64,000 bases of DNA, taken from Angiostrongylus vasorum. Lineage: Eukaryota; Nematoda; Chromadorea; Rhabditida; Metastrongylidae. Below, piece after piece: positions 10,505 to 22,600 of the stretch. The notes beneath the pieces were generated by a model, which saw only the letters and a program-made list of their open reading frames with translations, did not search any database and was not told the DNA's origin. Made by a program: the position numbers and the translations under genes. Location: assembly GCA_018806985.1 (NCBI GenBank), contig JADANN010000375.1, positions 1,302,001 to 1,366,000 on the forward strand, given 5' to 3'. Positions within the stretch are counted from its first letter, which is position 1. Each line of letters starts with the position of its first letter.

Positions 10505-11080
10505 TATTTATTTATGTGATCTTATAAACTGATCTTCTTTAGCTGATGCGAGGGTGGTATAGGTCTTCGTTGTCGTTGTCGTTGTTGTTGGTGTTGTTTG
10601 TCGATAGCTGACGTTTCGGCGATTTCGCCTTCCTCAGAGCCTGGACGTATTTTATATTAGAATACTTTAGTTAATCGGTGTAAAACGCTACAGTATTAAT
10701 GAAGACCAAAGTTTTAAATAGATGGTGGGTTAAGATGCTACGGTCATACTGAAAGGCTACTCACCGTGATGTAACGAGTGGGACTGGCCCACGCGTTGTT
10801 CACGTGGGGTCGCGAGCACGACACATCCCGGGGTCAAAATATCATTTTGAAGTAGGGCGCCAGGTCACGTGTGATAGTGAGGGACTCTTCTTTCCGGTTC
10901 ATCTTTGGATTTTTTGAAATTTATCCAAAACGCTTCAAGAGTTTTGCGCGTTGATGTTTTCGACTCCTGCGCTAGGACCCGTACAGTCACTTCAAAATCA
11001 TCGCCGTTGTGCTTTTTGCCCTATGCGTACCTAGAGGAGTGTATTGACGAATTTTAGCTTTCCCATCTAGATGTTCTTTT
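10505..11080 (-). mobile_element. 5'-truncated Penelope-like element with GIY-YIG endonuclease remnant, hammerhead motif and target-site duplication
   Basis: Exact 14-bp direct repeats GTGACTAGGCATTA flank it (10491-10504 and 11081-11094). On the - strand, 11079-10860 encodes, with frame changes, KEHLDGKAKIRQYTPLGTHR, then HNGDDFEVTVRVLAQESK, then ARKTLEAFW-like text and NPKMNRKEESLTITRDLAP. This is the C-terminal part of the PLE GIY-YIG domain as I know it. The 3' end carries a hammerhead core (10637-10610), an (AAC)n tract and the motif CCCTCGCATCAGCTAAAGAAG. Confidence 0.85.
10610..10637 (-). ncRNA. Small hammerhead ribozyme motif (intact core)
   Basis: Read on the - strand: CTGAGGA, stem II GGCG/CGCC with loop AAAT, GAAAC, GTC. 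GGCT before the core pairs with AGCT after the cleavage site as stem I. Located in the 3' end of a PLE copy. Confidence 0.75.
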
Positions 11081-11094
11081 GTGACTAGGCATTA

Positions 11095-11700
11095 GTAGGA
11101 TTAATATGCGACGACAAATGATGAATAAAGGTCAAGGTTGCTTATGTAGATGGACAGCTCAACGTTGAATACTATGAAAGAAAAAAGCAGATAGAGGCTG
11201 AAACAGCATTGCTGGACCGAACTGAAACGTAACTGACGGAGTTGACTATATTCGTTCTGTAATGGGCGCACTCTAGTTAGGGTACATCAAAAGATTATTT
11301 CTCACGAAGAGGTATAGGGACTTTTTCTCGGGCAGTACAATCTGAAAAGCTCATTCAAAGCATAATACGATAGCCGCGAATGCATAAATCGGATAAGTGG
11401 CATACCAGAAGCTCTATAAAAGGTTTATCGGATCGACATGGAAAAGTTATAGAGATAACTTTGCCCTCAGAAAATGACTAAGCAATATAAATGCGTGAAA
11501 ACGAGTAAAACGTTCGATGTTTATGGAAAATGTCACTTTTGAACTGGTTTTTTTGTCCCTATATTTTCTATTTGTTTCGTTTTTTCTAGTTTCTAGTTGC
11601 TACAAGTTTCCTACGCGTTGTGAACTGTTGTAGCTAGGCTTTGTTCAGTTTTTTTAGGCTCTGTTCATGTTGGCCGTTATCACTTGCCGTTTGTTTTTAT
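11095..11700. other. No gene or repeat recognised
   Basis: Moderately AT-rich DNA with short ORFs only. Confidence 0.4.
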
Positions 11701-11707
11701 AAACACT

Positions 11708-11890
11708 TAGATCGATAGAACTAGCTGAGAGACAGGCGAAACGAAGGACCCGCATGGTGTGGTGGTGAGCGCGCTACTCCCCCGGAAAGGACAATAGCGC
11801 GTTCGTTCCCCACCATAGGCACCTGCGGTCCAGAGTTTTGCAAATATCTCAGCATCACTAAAGTTATATTTCGCAACGCATAACCTGCCG
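11708..11890 (-). mobile_element. Fold-D copy
   Basis: Contains GAGACAGGCGAAACGAAGG, the paired GCGCGTTCGTTCCCCACC core and one terminus GAGTTTTGCAAATATCTC. Confidence 0.75.
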
Positions 11891-12330
11891 CTAAAAAGAG
11901 TAGGCAGTAAATAATAAGTCAAAAATTGTGATTCTAACATTTTAGTTTATAAACTGTGATGAGTTCAAGATTTCCACTCTTAAACTCTCTTATAGCGTCA
12001 ACAGTTGTGCATCAACCAGAAACTTCGCATTCGTCGAGAATTGTTCTTGTACACGCAAACTAACTCACTTGCAGAGAGATCTGGAGGATGCAAATGCATG
12101 GGTAAGGCTTAGTATCTAAACAGATTTTTCTCTTTGTGATACAGGGAGTTGAAGATATTAGCTGGTTTCTGGTTCTAAGCAGAGCCACATCAGTGTTGTT
12201 GGTATTTGAACAAAACAGTCAGTAAAATACCTTAAAAAACCAACTTTTTTTGAACTTTTGCTTAAGTAGGCAGTATTTTCCTTACATCCATGAGCTTACA
12301 CGTGGTAGATATTAAATGTTAATTGTGGCT

Positions 12331-12358
12331 AACGTTTAGGCGCATTCGCCTTCCTCAG
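12331..12358 (-). ncRNA. Degenerate hammerhead-like motif
   Basis: Read on the - strand: CTGAGGA, stem II GGCG/CGCC, then TAAACGTT. The conserved G after stem II is T, so it is probably inactive. Solo fragment of a Penelope 3' end. Confidence 0.4.
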
Positions 12359-12424
12359 ATCCGCCATGATTCGAACTCAGTGTCCACTATTTACCCCGCG
12401 TGAAGTCATCAATACTACTTACGT

Positions 12425-12810
12425 GGATAGATGGATGGCCTATGCTCATTGGTTGTGCGGGCCCAAGCATAATTTTCATTTTTTTCGGAGTTTTGATGGT
12501 TTAGACATCTCGTTTCCGCAGAGTCCTGAGGTCAGCCTAGCCAAAATCTGCCCCAGATCGTAACCACTGCAGGCAGTCGCGGCCCTTATCGACCAGAGCG
12601 AGATCTATTTACATGCGAATAGTTTGATGCCAAGACGGTGATGGATGTCGGTCTGGTACTGGTTTATTTTAGCTGGGCTTCCTGATGGAAAAGCCGGACT
12701 CTTTCCTAGTCTGGGAGACCCTACTGAGGGCATGAATCCTCTCGTCCTACATCGCATCCCAACACCTGGGAACACTCCTAGCCACGATGATGCGGTTAAC
12801 CGTTGGGAGA
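12425..12810 (+). mobile_element. Rep-C copy
   Basis: Begins after TGGATAGATGGATGG and runs to GGTTAACCGTTGGGAG. Full-length alignment by eye with the other copies. Confidence 0.8.
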
Positions 12811-13144
12811 AAGTCATCACTAGAACAAAATAATACGCTGTAGTCGTCTTTTGAACTCCTTTACATATTGTTTATCCCCTTATTAGAAATGGTCTCTTCA
12901 GTGTTGCTTATGAGTTCCTTGCTTTGCTAGTGGCACGTTACGTGTTTCTAAGATCATGAGATCCTCGTCCATCATTATGGATTGGTCAAAAGTTTAATTA
13001 TGTAGAACATAATTACTGCTGGAATTGAAGGACTCGACCTAGGCATCGATAAACTCTGGCTAGTTACTGATTATGACGCTTCTGATGAATATCCGATTTT
13101 CTTTGTCTGACTTCACGTTCGTTAACTATCTTTTTTTTTTCGTC

Positions 13145-16100
13145 GTAGTTTTCCCGTTCAACGACTGCAGGTTCTAAGAGTCAAGAGTCGCCTTCGATCA
13201 GCTAGCACTTCAGAAGGCTTATAAAGAAGATGGGATGCGGACGATGTGATGTGTTCGTTTCAAGGAGTCTAATAAGTATTTAGCTCTTTCCCGTCATTTA
13301 TTCCTACAATTCTTTGTTTTCCATAGTTCAAACATATGCCATCTCTTCCATAGAGCTATCCAATGATTGTTAATTGTATCAGGATCTACTGGTACTACCT
13401 GCGCCAGATCTCCGTCGAAGCCTCCATAAAACAAGTACCGTAGACTTATCGTTGTTGTCTGATTGTTCACTCTCCATGGTTATTGCTTATGATTAGCGAC
13501 TGTTTGTTTATGTTGCAGTTTACGAAATAAATATTCTTATAATTCTGTGATTATATTGAGCGCACTAAAGTCTCTCTCATTCTTCTGCCAAGTTGCGATG
13601 GATAGGACAACGAAGACAATGATCTGGAGGGCACAAATCGGCTTAAATACAGATAAGCTGAAACTCCGGGCCGCATGTGTCTCCAGTGCGGATCGAACAT
13701 GCTATTACCCTACCCGGGCGATAACGTGTTCACCATCACGCCATGTGGGTCCTTCGTTTCGCCTTTCTTTCAGCCCTGCTTTATAGGTGTCATCAGCAAT
13801 CACCTATCAGTGGATCGTTCTGGGGATCACAAATCGGCGTTGAACCCAGTTAAGGTGAAACTTTAGTACAAATCATACTTTGTTACTTACTGCCTAATCT
13901 TTCTTCATGGCAGGATATGATGTGAAATATAACCACAATAACGCTGAGATATTTGCAAAACTCCGGACCGTAGGTGTCTGCGGTGGGGATCGAACTCGCT
14001 ATCACCCATGCCATAGAAAGAATAGGCAATAAAAGAATGGCTACACTGTGATTTACAGTATAGCTTCAGCTTAAATGCCTTTAATGCTGATTTGTGCTGC
14101 CCAGACGAATCCCGCTGAGCGCCTATAAAACAGGACTGAGTGAGGCGAAACGAAGATCACGCATGTGTGGTGGTGAACGCGTTAGCCCCCCCCGAAATGA
14201 TAATAACGGGGTCGACCCCCACCACGGACACCTGCAGTCCGCAGTTTCGCAAATATCTCAGCATAATTGTGGCTGTATTGCACGCTCATTTCCTAGATGA
14301 AGGCGACGGCTAAACCATGACTTGCTCACATGCATACAGAACAGTTGGTTCTGGTCAACGAGCACGAGATTTCCTCCCGTACCAGTGGTACGATATCTAA
14401 CTTGACCTGGTTCAGTTCAACTAATCCCCCCAATTTTGTGAAAGAGTAACTTGATATGCTGTGGAAGTTTTCGGTGATATTGGGTGACTATATATTATAT
14501 TCCATATTCTATCGATTCCACGCGAGTGGCGCAGTCATCAGAGGCACCCTGCAACACACACGTGGAATCGATCTGCGCCCCCTGGCCCACTAAGGCTTCC
14601 ATCCCTCCGGGGTCGGCAAATTGATTCCAGACTTGCCTGGGAGGATAGCAGCACTGGCTCGATACATCGGTAGGCCACCGCGAGTCATTGTAAAGGCCAG
14701 ATATGCGTTCAATCACCTTCAAACGATGCTTAATAAAGTCGAATGCGTGGCGCATCCCATAGGGATCAACGCCGAGAGCTTTATCCTTTATCCTTTATGT
14801 ATTATATTAATGGTATTTACTTTTAGGTAACTGCTTTCGGCACTATTTTCTAATGATCGGAAGACTACGAGAGTAATGGCCGGAAAGTGTTTTGAAACCA
14901 ACAATGTGATAAACCATATCGGTCACCAAGTACTTCCTTGATGCCCAGAGCTTCTCATACACAATTTTAACTTCTACTGACGCTAACCACACTACATTTA
15001 TAATCGAATAAAGTGTATAAAATGTCTCTCAGTGGTTCATTTCTTCACATGCTCACGATTTTTTCGAGGTGTCGTAGATTAGGGTGTATTGCCCGAAAAA
15101 TAAACTCCACCAAAAAAAGTTTCGTCTGTAAATTCTTAAATGCAGATGTCATTTTTTCGTTGCACAGTCCGGTTTTCCAGTCTTCTTACAGTGTGCTTTC
15201 GATTAATTATCGAATGGATATTCTTAGTTCGCTAGAAAACTTCTGAAACCCGGTAAGCTGATGATGGGCACCATATTGTCCAAACCGAGCGTTGTGGCTT
15301 AAAAGGGGGGATTAATTCAAAAATTCGTGCTATTTTCTACCTTCCTGCGCAGGAAGCAGTGCTATTTCTTCATAAGTGTACCTTCTGGAAAAATTGGAAT
15401 ATAAAGAAGGCCAACGCTGTCGGCGTTGATCAGTCCGTGAGGTATGCGCCATGCATTTAACTTCATCAAGCATCGTTAGAGGTGATTGCACGCATTTCTG
15501 ACTTTTACCATGACTCTCGGTCGCCCATTGATGTGTCGAGTCAGTACCGCTCTCCTCCTAGACAAGTCTGGTACCAGTTTACCGACCCGGAGGGATGGAA
15601 ATCCTCATGAGCATGAGGTACGGGATCGAACCCGTCTGTATTGCAGGGCGGGATTGAAATATATAGAGGAGATTTATGGTAAATACGCTAGTTAAGCCAG
15701 CCTTTGCAGTTATCGTTGTGTTGTATAGCTTGATGAAAGTGGATTCGTTCACGGAGCGAGGGCAGTTGTGTAGATGTCTTATGGATTTTTTCTGATTTGT
15801 GCCATGGGCAAGGGCAGTTGTGATAGTAGTGGCCCAAGAACATTAGGAACTGGTATCTAGTTGCATCTTAAGTAATTCGGTTTCTGTATTATGTAAATAC
15901 TCGTTGTGACATGTTACGATCGTCTTAAATCGTTATTGACATAATGTAAGGTCATATCTGCTTTAGGTTCATTGGCCCTAAACTACTTAGATTGCGCTCT
16001 AAACGACGTCCTGAGTATGGTTTAGTGACGGATGTCGAAGAATTTCAGTAGTATGATATGTTGCGACATCGACGCTTTCTCATCAGGTTTACTGAAATTG

Positions 16101-19100
16101 GCTTTTCTAAGCCCTACTGTAATCGATTTAGAATCTTTTAAGTCACAAATCACGTGACTTGAGTTCAGGTTGCTGAAACGTAGTCTCCTAATCGAATCTG
16201 CTCGTACAAAACATGGTCAGAACTCATATATGCTGTTCGACAGTCACGCTGACAACCCTGTTGCAGAGCAGACCCCATCTCATGTGTTAGTTTTTAAGTC
16301 AGGAAAAAGTTTTTGACCAGACCGGACGCTTTCAGAGCCTAAAATTTTTGGTGCAGATAAGTGTTATATAAACAGTTTTTGACTTGCTTAGTGGGCTAGT
16401 TATATCCCTCTAATCGTTTTGTAGATCCTCTCACTGGTTCGTAACCGGAAGTCCGTTTGATGATTCCAATCCCTTGAAATTAATCAGTGAAACAATTCGG
16501 GAAGGGAAATCATTCGATGATTTTGGACTTCTTTCTTCTTGGAACATGAATCTCACTTCAGAGGAACTGCTCGCATGCACTACCCCGTTTGTAGATCGTC
16601 TTATGAGGTAGCTTTCTGATGTGTTGGTTTCAAATGGATCATTTTTGGAGGGCTGTACTATGGACACCTTCATGGAGGATTTCTAAACCATTTGATTCCA
16701 GCTATGATAGTCCATCAGGAGTTACTATTTCTGCTATCCCTACTACCGTTGATCCGTCAGAACTAGGTGGTTTGACGGAATGTGGTGATATGGAACAACA
16801 TGAATTATTTGATCAAAGGTGCTACCAATCTCCTGTGCTTCATGAAGATACAGCTTCACAAATGCAGAATGACGGGTCTTCAGCTGCCAATGAGCGTCCT
16901 AATTCTGTGGATTCAATGAGGTCCCTTCCTCTTAGTTACGAACGTAGCAGGATTCAATATCCAGGTAAGTTGTTGTGACAAATTTTATGACGCTTCATTT
17001 CGGAATGTCGTGTTAGTCAATTATAAGCCACCACTACCAATGGAATTGCTGCTTCATTATACATCTAGCTAGGCATAAAAAACGAAGGATAAAGCTCTTG
17101 GGATTGATCAATCCATGAGGGATGCGTCATGCATCTGACTTTATTAAGAATGTTGGATGTGGTTGAATGCATATTTGGCCTTTACAATGACTCGCGGCGA
17201 CCAGACAAGTCTGGTACCAGTTTGCCGACCGCATAGGGATGGAAGGCCTTGTGAGCCTGGAGCGCGGGATCGATCCCATGTGTATCTTCGACATCTGCGC
17301 CACGCGCCGCTTTATCTGGGCATGCTTTCCATAATTTTTTTAAGACGAAATTTGTCAGTGTGAGGATAATTGACGGTGATTTTTCACTGTATTTATGAGG
17401 TTGTTCTTGTCATTGTTTAGAATTTATGAAGTATCCACAGTTGGTCAGTAATGCTACTCCAGAAGCTCAAAAAAAGTGTGTTTTTGCCATTACTCTTAAC
17501 CGTTTCATGACCATGCACATTGATTTCAACATGTACTCTGTTGTACGTTTTGGACGACACATCTTGATTCCAGTTGGCACGTTTTTTCTGGCTTATTTTG
17601 CCGCACAGAGCTTTTTTGCCAAACTTTTTGTAGTCAGTCGATAGCTTGTCGAACACAGATTTCGTATTGCGGCAGGTCCATGGATAGATATTTTCATTAC
17701 GCTATACTACAGTATACTACGTAATACTTTCGGACGAGTTAGCTCGTCTGCTTGAATTGTACAGCGGATCTGTCGGTACATACATAGTAAGGTTTAGAGG
17801 TTAGGGATATTTTGTCGTCAAGAAAAAGATGACCATATTACCTACGAGATCCCTTTATACGTGCTTGAGTATACAAAAGGCTCTGCGTCCTCAGAGTGCT
17901 CATTTTTCAATGGAAAAACTATATCATTGGTGAAAAAACATATTCCAAACTTGTATTACACATTTTTTATCGCCGATGTTACATATCAGTAATTCAAAAA
18001 CAAGGGCTCGTTAACGCATTGTTCGAAAACGCCCTGCAATACACATGGGTTCGGTCCTCGCACCCAAGACTCAGGAGGATGGCAGCACTGGCTCGACACA
18101 TCGGTAGAGCACCGCGGGTCATTGTAAAGGCTAGATATGCATTCAATCACCTTCAACGATGCTTAGTGAAGTCGAAGTCATGGCACATCTCTCATAGATC
18201 TGACGAGAGCTTTGTCCTTTATCCCGTTTTTGATTCTAAAACGACTATTTTTACAATGTATGACTTCTGGTGAAAGTTTATATGGACGTATTTTTTAGTG
18301 CCTAGCAGGAGTAAGCGTAGACAGAGTACACATTAATCATTGTGTAGAGTACACTTTTGGAGAAGAGCTGCATATTACTAAACCATATTTTCACAACGTC
18401 TTAGTGATGTCGTAAACCTTTTACTGAACGTATTTATTTAACAATCATCAACAATAACAATCAACAACAATCATTAACAACAATACAACAAGCACAATTC
18501 AAAAACTGCGCTGTAACCAACTTGCCCTAACTTGCCTCAGCACTGGTCAACAATTCAATACTAGTGCATTGGATTTGTACCTCTCTTATATAATAAATGC
18601 TTCCTTTATCATCTGGACAATGTTCTTCTTCATCCTCTGAGTCCCTTGTCCCCAGAGCCATCATCTTCGACGAGTAAATTGGTTTCCATGTTGTCTTCTG
18701 CATCATCACCAACGTCGTTGTCTTCAATGTGTGCAAAAAATGATTGAGCCAGGTTTCACACTCTTCATCTGCTAACGTGACGTCACAAAGATTTAAACTC
18801 TTGGACAAATGCACACAGTGTACTAAGTTGCACTAACCGGAATACTACGATGAAACATATGAAAGACGCAGAAATGATTCACGGACAAGAACAAAAGCCA
18901 GAATTTCGGAAAAGAAACGAAAACACCTAGAAAATAGATACGTTATACACTATTCGGGGATTCCCACATTTCGATTGTCGACTGCGTATCTCTCCAATTT
19001 CTAGGAATTCCAATGCTATTGCTTTACTGTTCTCCGTTCGCCGTCTAGTCGCAACGATGGACTTTGATTATCGCGCCAAATGTAACATAGTAAGATATAT

Positions 19101-19147
19101 ACGTATACACGTATATATGTGCATATATATATACATGTATACGCATA

Positions 19148-19198
<51 letters not shown>

Positions 19199-19579
19199 TA
19201 TTTGGATACTTCGATGGCCCCCTTCACACTGGTTGTATGGGCCCTAGCCCAAGTTCCACTTTTTTCGGAGTTTTGCAGGTTTAGCCACTGTTCCCTAGTG
19301 TCCCGAGGTGAGCCTAGCCAAAGTCTGCCCCATGTCGTCACCATCACACGCAGTCACCGCTGTTTTGGATCAGAGAGAGATTTTCCACCATGCGACTAGT
19401 TTGATAGCAGGATGGTGGTGGATCCTGGTCTTGTTTTGGTCATATGTGGGTTGCTGATGGAAACGACGGACTTCCCAACTCGGGAGACCCTGCTGGAGGG
19501 ACGAGTCCTCCCGCTGTACATTGTATCCCAACAACCAGGAACACCACCCAGCTACGATGAGGCGGTAAACCGTAAGGAG

Positions 19580-19639
<60 letters not shown>

Positions 19640-22600
19640 CTTGGGAATATATACACTTGTATATAGGTACAATACATAGCGTTTATACATATGTATATAT
19701 ATATATATATATATATACATGTGTATATATGTTCATCTATATACATACACGTATACATATACATACAAATGATGTAAATATGTGACGTTCGGCTTGCTGG
19801 TTTTCCTCCGCACAAGAGCAGTACTCCATCTGGTCGCTTGTATCCACGTCGCTACGATGAATAATGGTTATCGTACGGAATGAGCAGATATTTTTTAACG
19901 TTAATATTATAAATGAATAGTGTGAAGTTCGTCCCCGAAATCTGTTGATGTTCCAGCTCCTGAAATGCAATAATAATTGAAAAATTGTCGAATATTATCG
20001 TAGAACATGCATCATGCACTGTGTGAAGCATTATTTTTGAAAGCATTTCGTCGTTTTCTGATTTTCAGTCGCGCCAATAACTTTAAGATATTGTATTGAA
20101 TGGGAGGATATTGAAATCACAAAGCAAACGCAAAATTCTTTGCGCAACTTACATAACCTTACTAATTGCTGAAAACGCTATGCGAGACGGTGGACGAGTT
20201 CTCTGTCAACGCCCACAAGTGTTGGATATGAACGAAGAACATAGCAGCATATGCAGAAGATCATATCGGATATTCGGAACTTAGAGGAACATGGATGAAA
20301 TGTCAGTGGATCGAACAATGGAACCGTAATTCCAGGAAACCAGTGCGTTCTGCCTCTTGCGTGGTCTCCGGACCGTACGTCTTTATTTCAGTGCTCATTT
20401 TGGTTTCGCTCGGATGGCACGCAGTCCGACGAGCTCGACACGCGAATATGGCCGCAGTCATGGAAAAATCAAGTGGATTACTGCCCATAATATTCTACCA
20501 TGGCATAAGTTTACTCTTAGCTCGGTTTCCTGATACAAAGCGTCCACTTCTCAAATCGTCTGATTGTATGGGGAATAAGTGCTTGTACACCAATGTTTGA
20601 TGTTTAGTAATACTCTCTAGTTACTGTGTGGTGGTAAACCGCTATGAAATTTGTAATTATCGAGATAAGTTCCAATTTTTTTTGTGCTACTGGAACACTG
20701 CATTCGGGCATGTTAAATTTAATGGTTATTGCAGAAAAGCGTATTTTGCTACCCTGAAAAAAAATATGTCGGAGAGAAAATGAGTGTGGCCAGTTGTTCA
20801 TATTTTAATTTATCACTATTTAGTTGACTCATCGCAACCATCGCTTCCAGAGGCTAGTTACATTAAGCGTTTCGATCCTGACATTAATCGAACGTGTAGA
20901 TCGACAACCGAGGAGATTCTCGCTGTTGTTCATAATCAGGTGCACACGAATTTGAAGGTTTTACAACTGTTTGTAAGCTTTATTTTAATAGATTTGGGGG
21001 CATCGGACATTTTTCGTTTCCTGCCTAATCGTAAGTGCGCATTCATTATAAGATGCTGGGTTTTAGGATCTATCTCTATTGCGTTCGATTTTGACGGAGA
21101 AGAAGTGGCCTAATCGTCGTAGTATTGGAGCTCATCTTGATGAAATCTTTGAGCTAGTCGTTCGTGATAGTCATGATACCGATGAAGCAGTTCTGTTTTT
21201 CCGTGACTTGTAAGTTTTGCGGTTTTTTTCTTTCTGCAAAGGCATGTTTCCTTGCAATCATCTAGTTCCTTTTCAATGTTCGCGGTTTATAATTGGAATA
21301 CGTATATGGCTTAATTTCATAAATAAACACATATATAACTGCACATTTCTGCGAGTTGATTTTACGCCATCATCACCTTCTTCGTATGCTGTCCCCTTAT
21401 ATTCGCCTGTTATTGGATCACCACTATCACCTGTCGTCCCTTTGATCGTCGAGTGACTCGAGCGGGCGCCACCAAATCTTCCGTTTTCCCTGTCGCATGC
21501 AAGAGTAGTTCAGTGGTGTTCTGGTTCTGGGTTATTGAATAATTTCTATAATACATTTCAGTGCTGTATGTAACCGCCGTGGTTTCCTCCATGACTCGCA
21601 TGGTATTCGCTTGGCCTCTCGTATGGCTCGTGATAGTGGTTCGTTGCAAGCGACGATGGAGATTTTACGTGCCTTCCGTAATATGTTTCTTGTCCGATCT
21701 CGTGCGTGGTAATGAAAGATGTTGTTTTGAACAATAAAATAAAAAAGATTCTATTGCTTCCTTTAAATATTTTTCTGGTTTAAGCCGATACGACGAGGTT
21801 CTCAACTCCCGAACGGATTTTGGAGGACTTCTACAGAACTGTTTGTTCTATTGGTTGGTGGAAACTTTCCTGTTCTTTGGATTTAATTCTAAGTTTTTAC
21901 CGGTATTCCAACGGATATAAGCTTTTGATTCAGGACTTAGAAGTGAAATAGAAGAATTACACAAGTTGATGCTTTCTCATGGATTTGACAAGAACTCGAA
22001 CGTTTTTATTAGAGTATTTACGAATCACTCACTTGTAAATAAGTCAGTTTTGTACCTTAATTTTTTTTCCTTCGAAACCATGGTTATTGCCGTTGTTTTG
22101 TTTATTCACTCACACTCTTGACTGTTTGTCGTGACAAATGACTAAACGGCACATAACAATTACAGTGACTTCATTACCGTGTTTAACAATTGGAAAGAGT
22201 TGTCATCACGATACGGTACAACGTCTGCATCTGACTTGATATGGAAGGGAATATTTACGAAAATTTCAGATCAAAGAAAACAGGTCGATTTAGCTGGTGG
22301 GTCTTAGATCAACTAATTTGTCTTAATCATAATGATGCTGAGATTTTTTGCAAAATTCCTGACCGCTGGTGTCTGTGGTGGAAATCGAACACGCTATTAC
22401 CCTTTCTGGGGGATAACGTGTTCAACACCACAGCATGCGAGTCCTTCGTTTCGCCTTTGTTTCAGCCGTGTTATTGACCTATAGGTGTTGTCTTGCTTAC
22501 TAAATCTTGCTACCTTTGACAAAATAGATGACATTTTATTACAAAGTTTTGTTTAGGTGAACTCCTTGAACACTGCCGGCAATACGACCATCCTTCAGCC

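Noticed and set aside
17417..17656. 79-residue - strand and 72-residue + strand frames
   Set aside because: Only about 17421-17478 on + fits the gene by splice phase; the rest is intron.
18527..18814. 95-residue acidic - strand frame
   Set aside because: Inside an intron; cannot be tied to splice sites or a family, so left out as a gene.
19370..19815. 116- and 87-residue frames
   Set aside because: Made of Rep-C and TA repeats; no splice signals or family resemblance.
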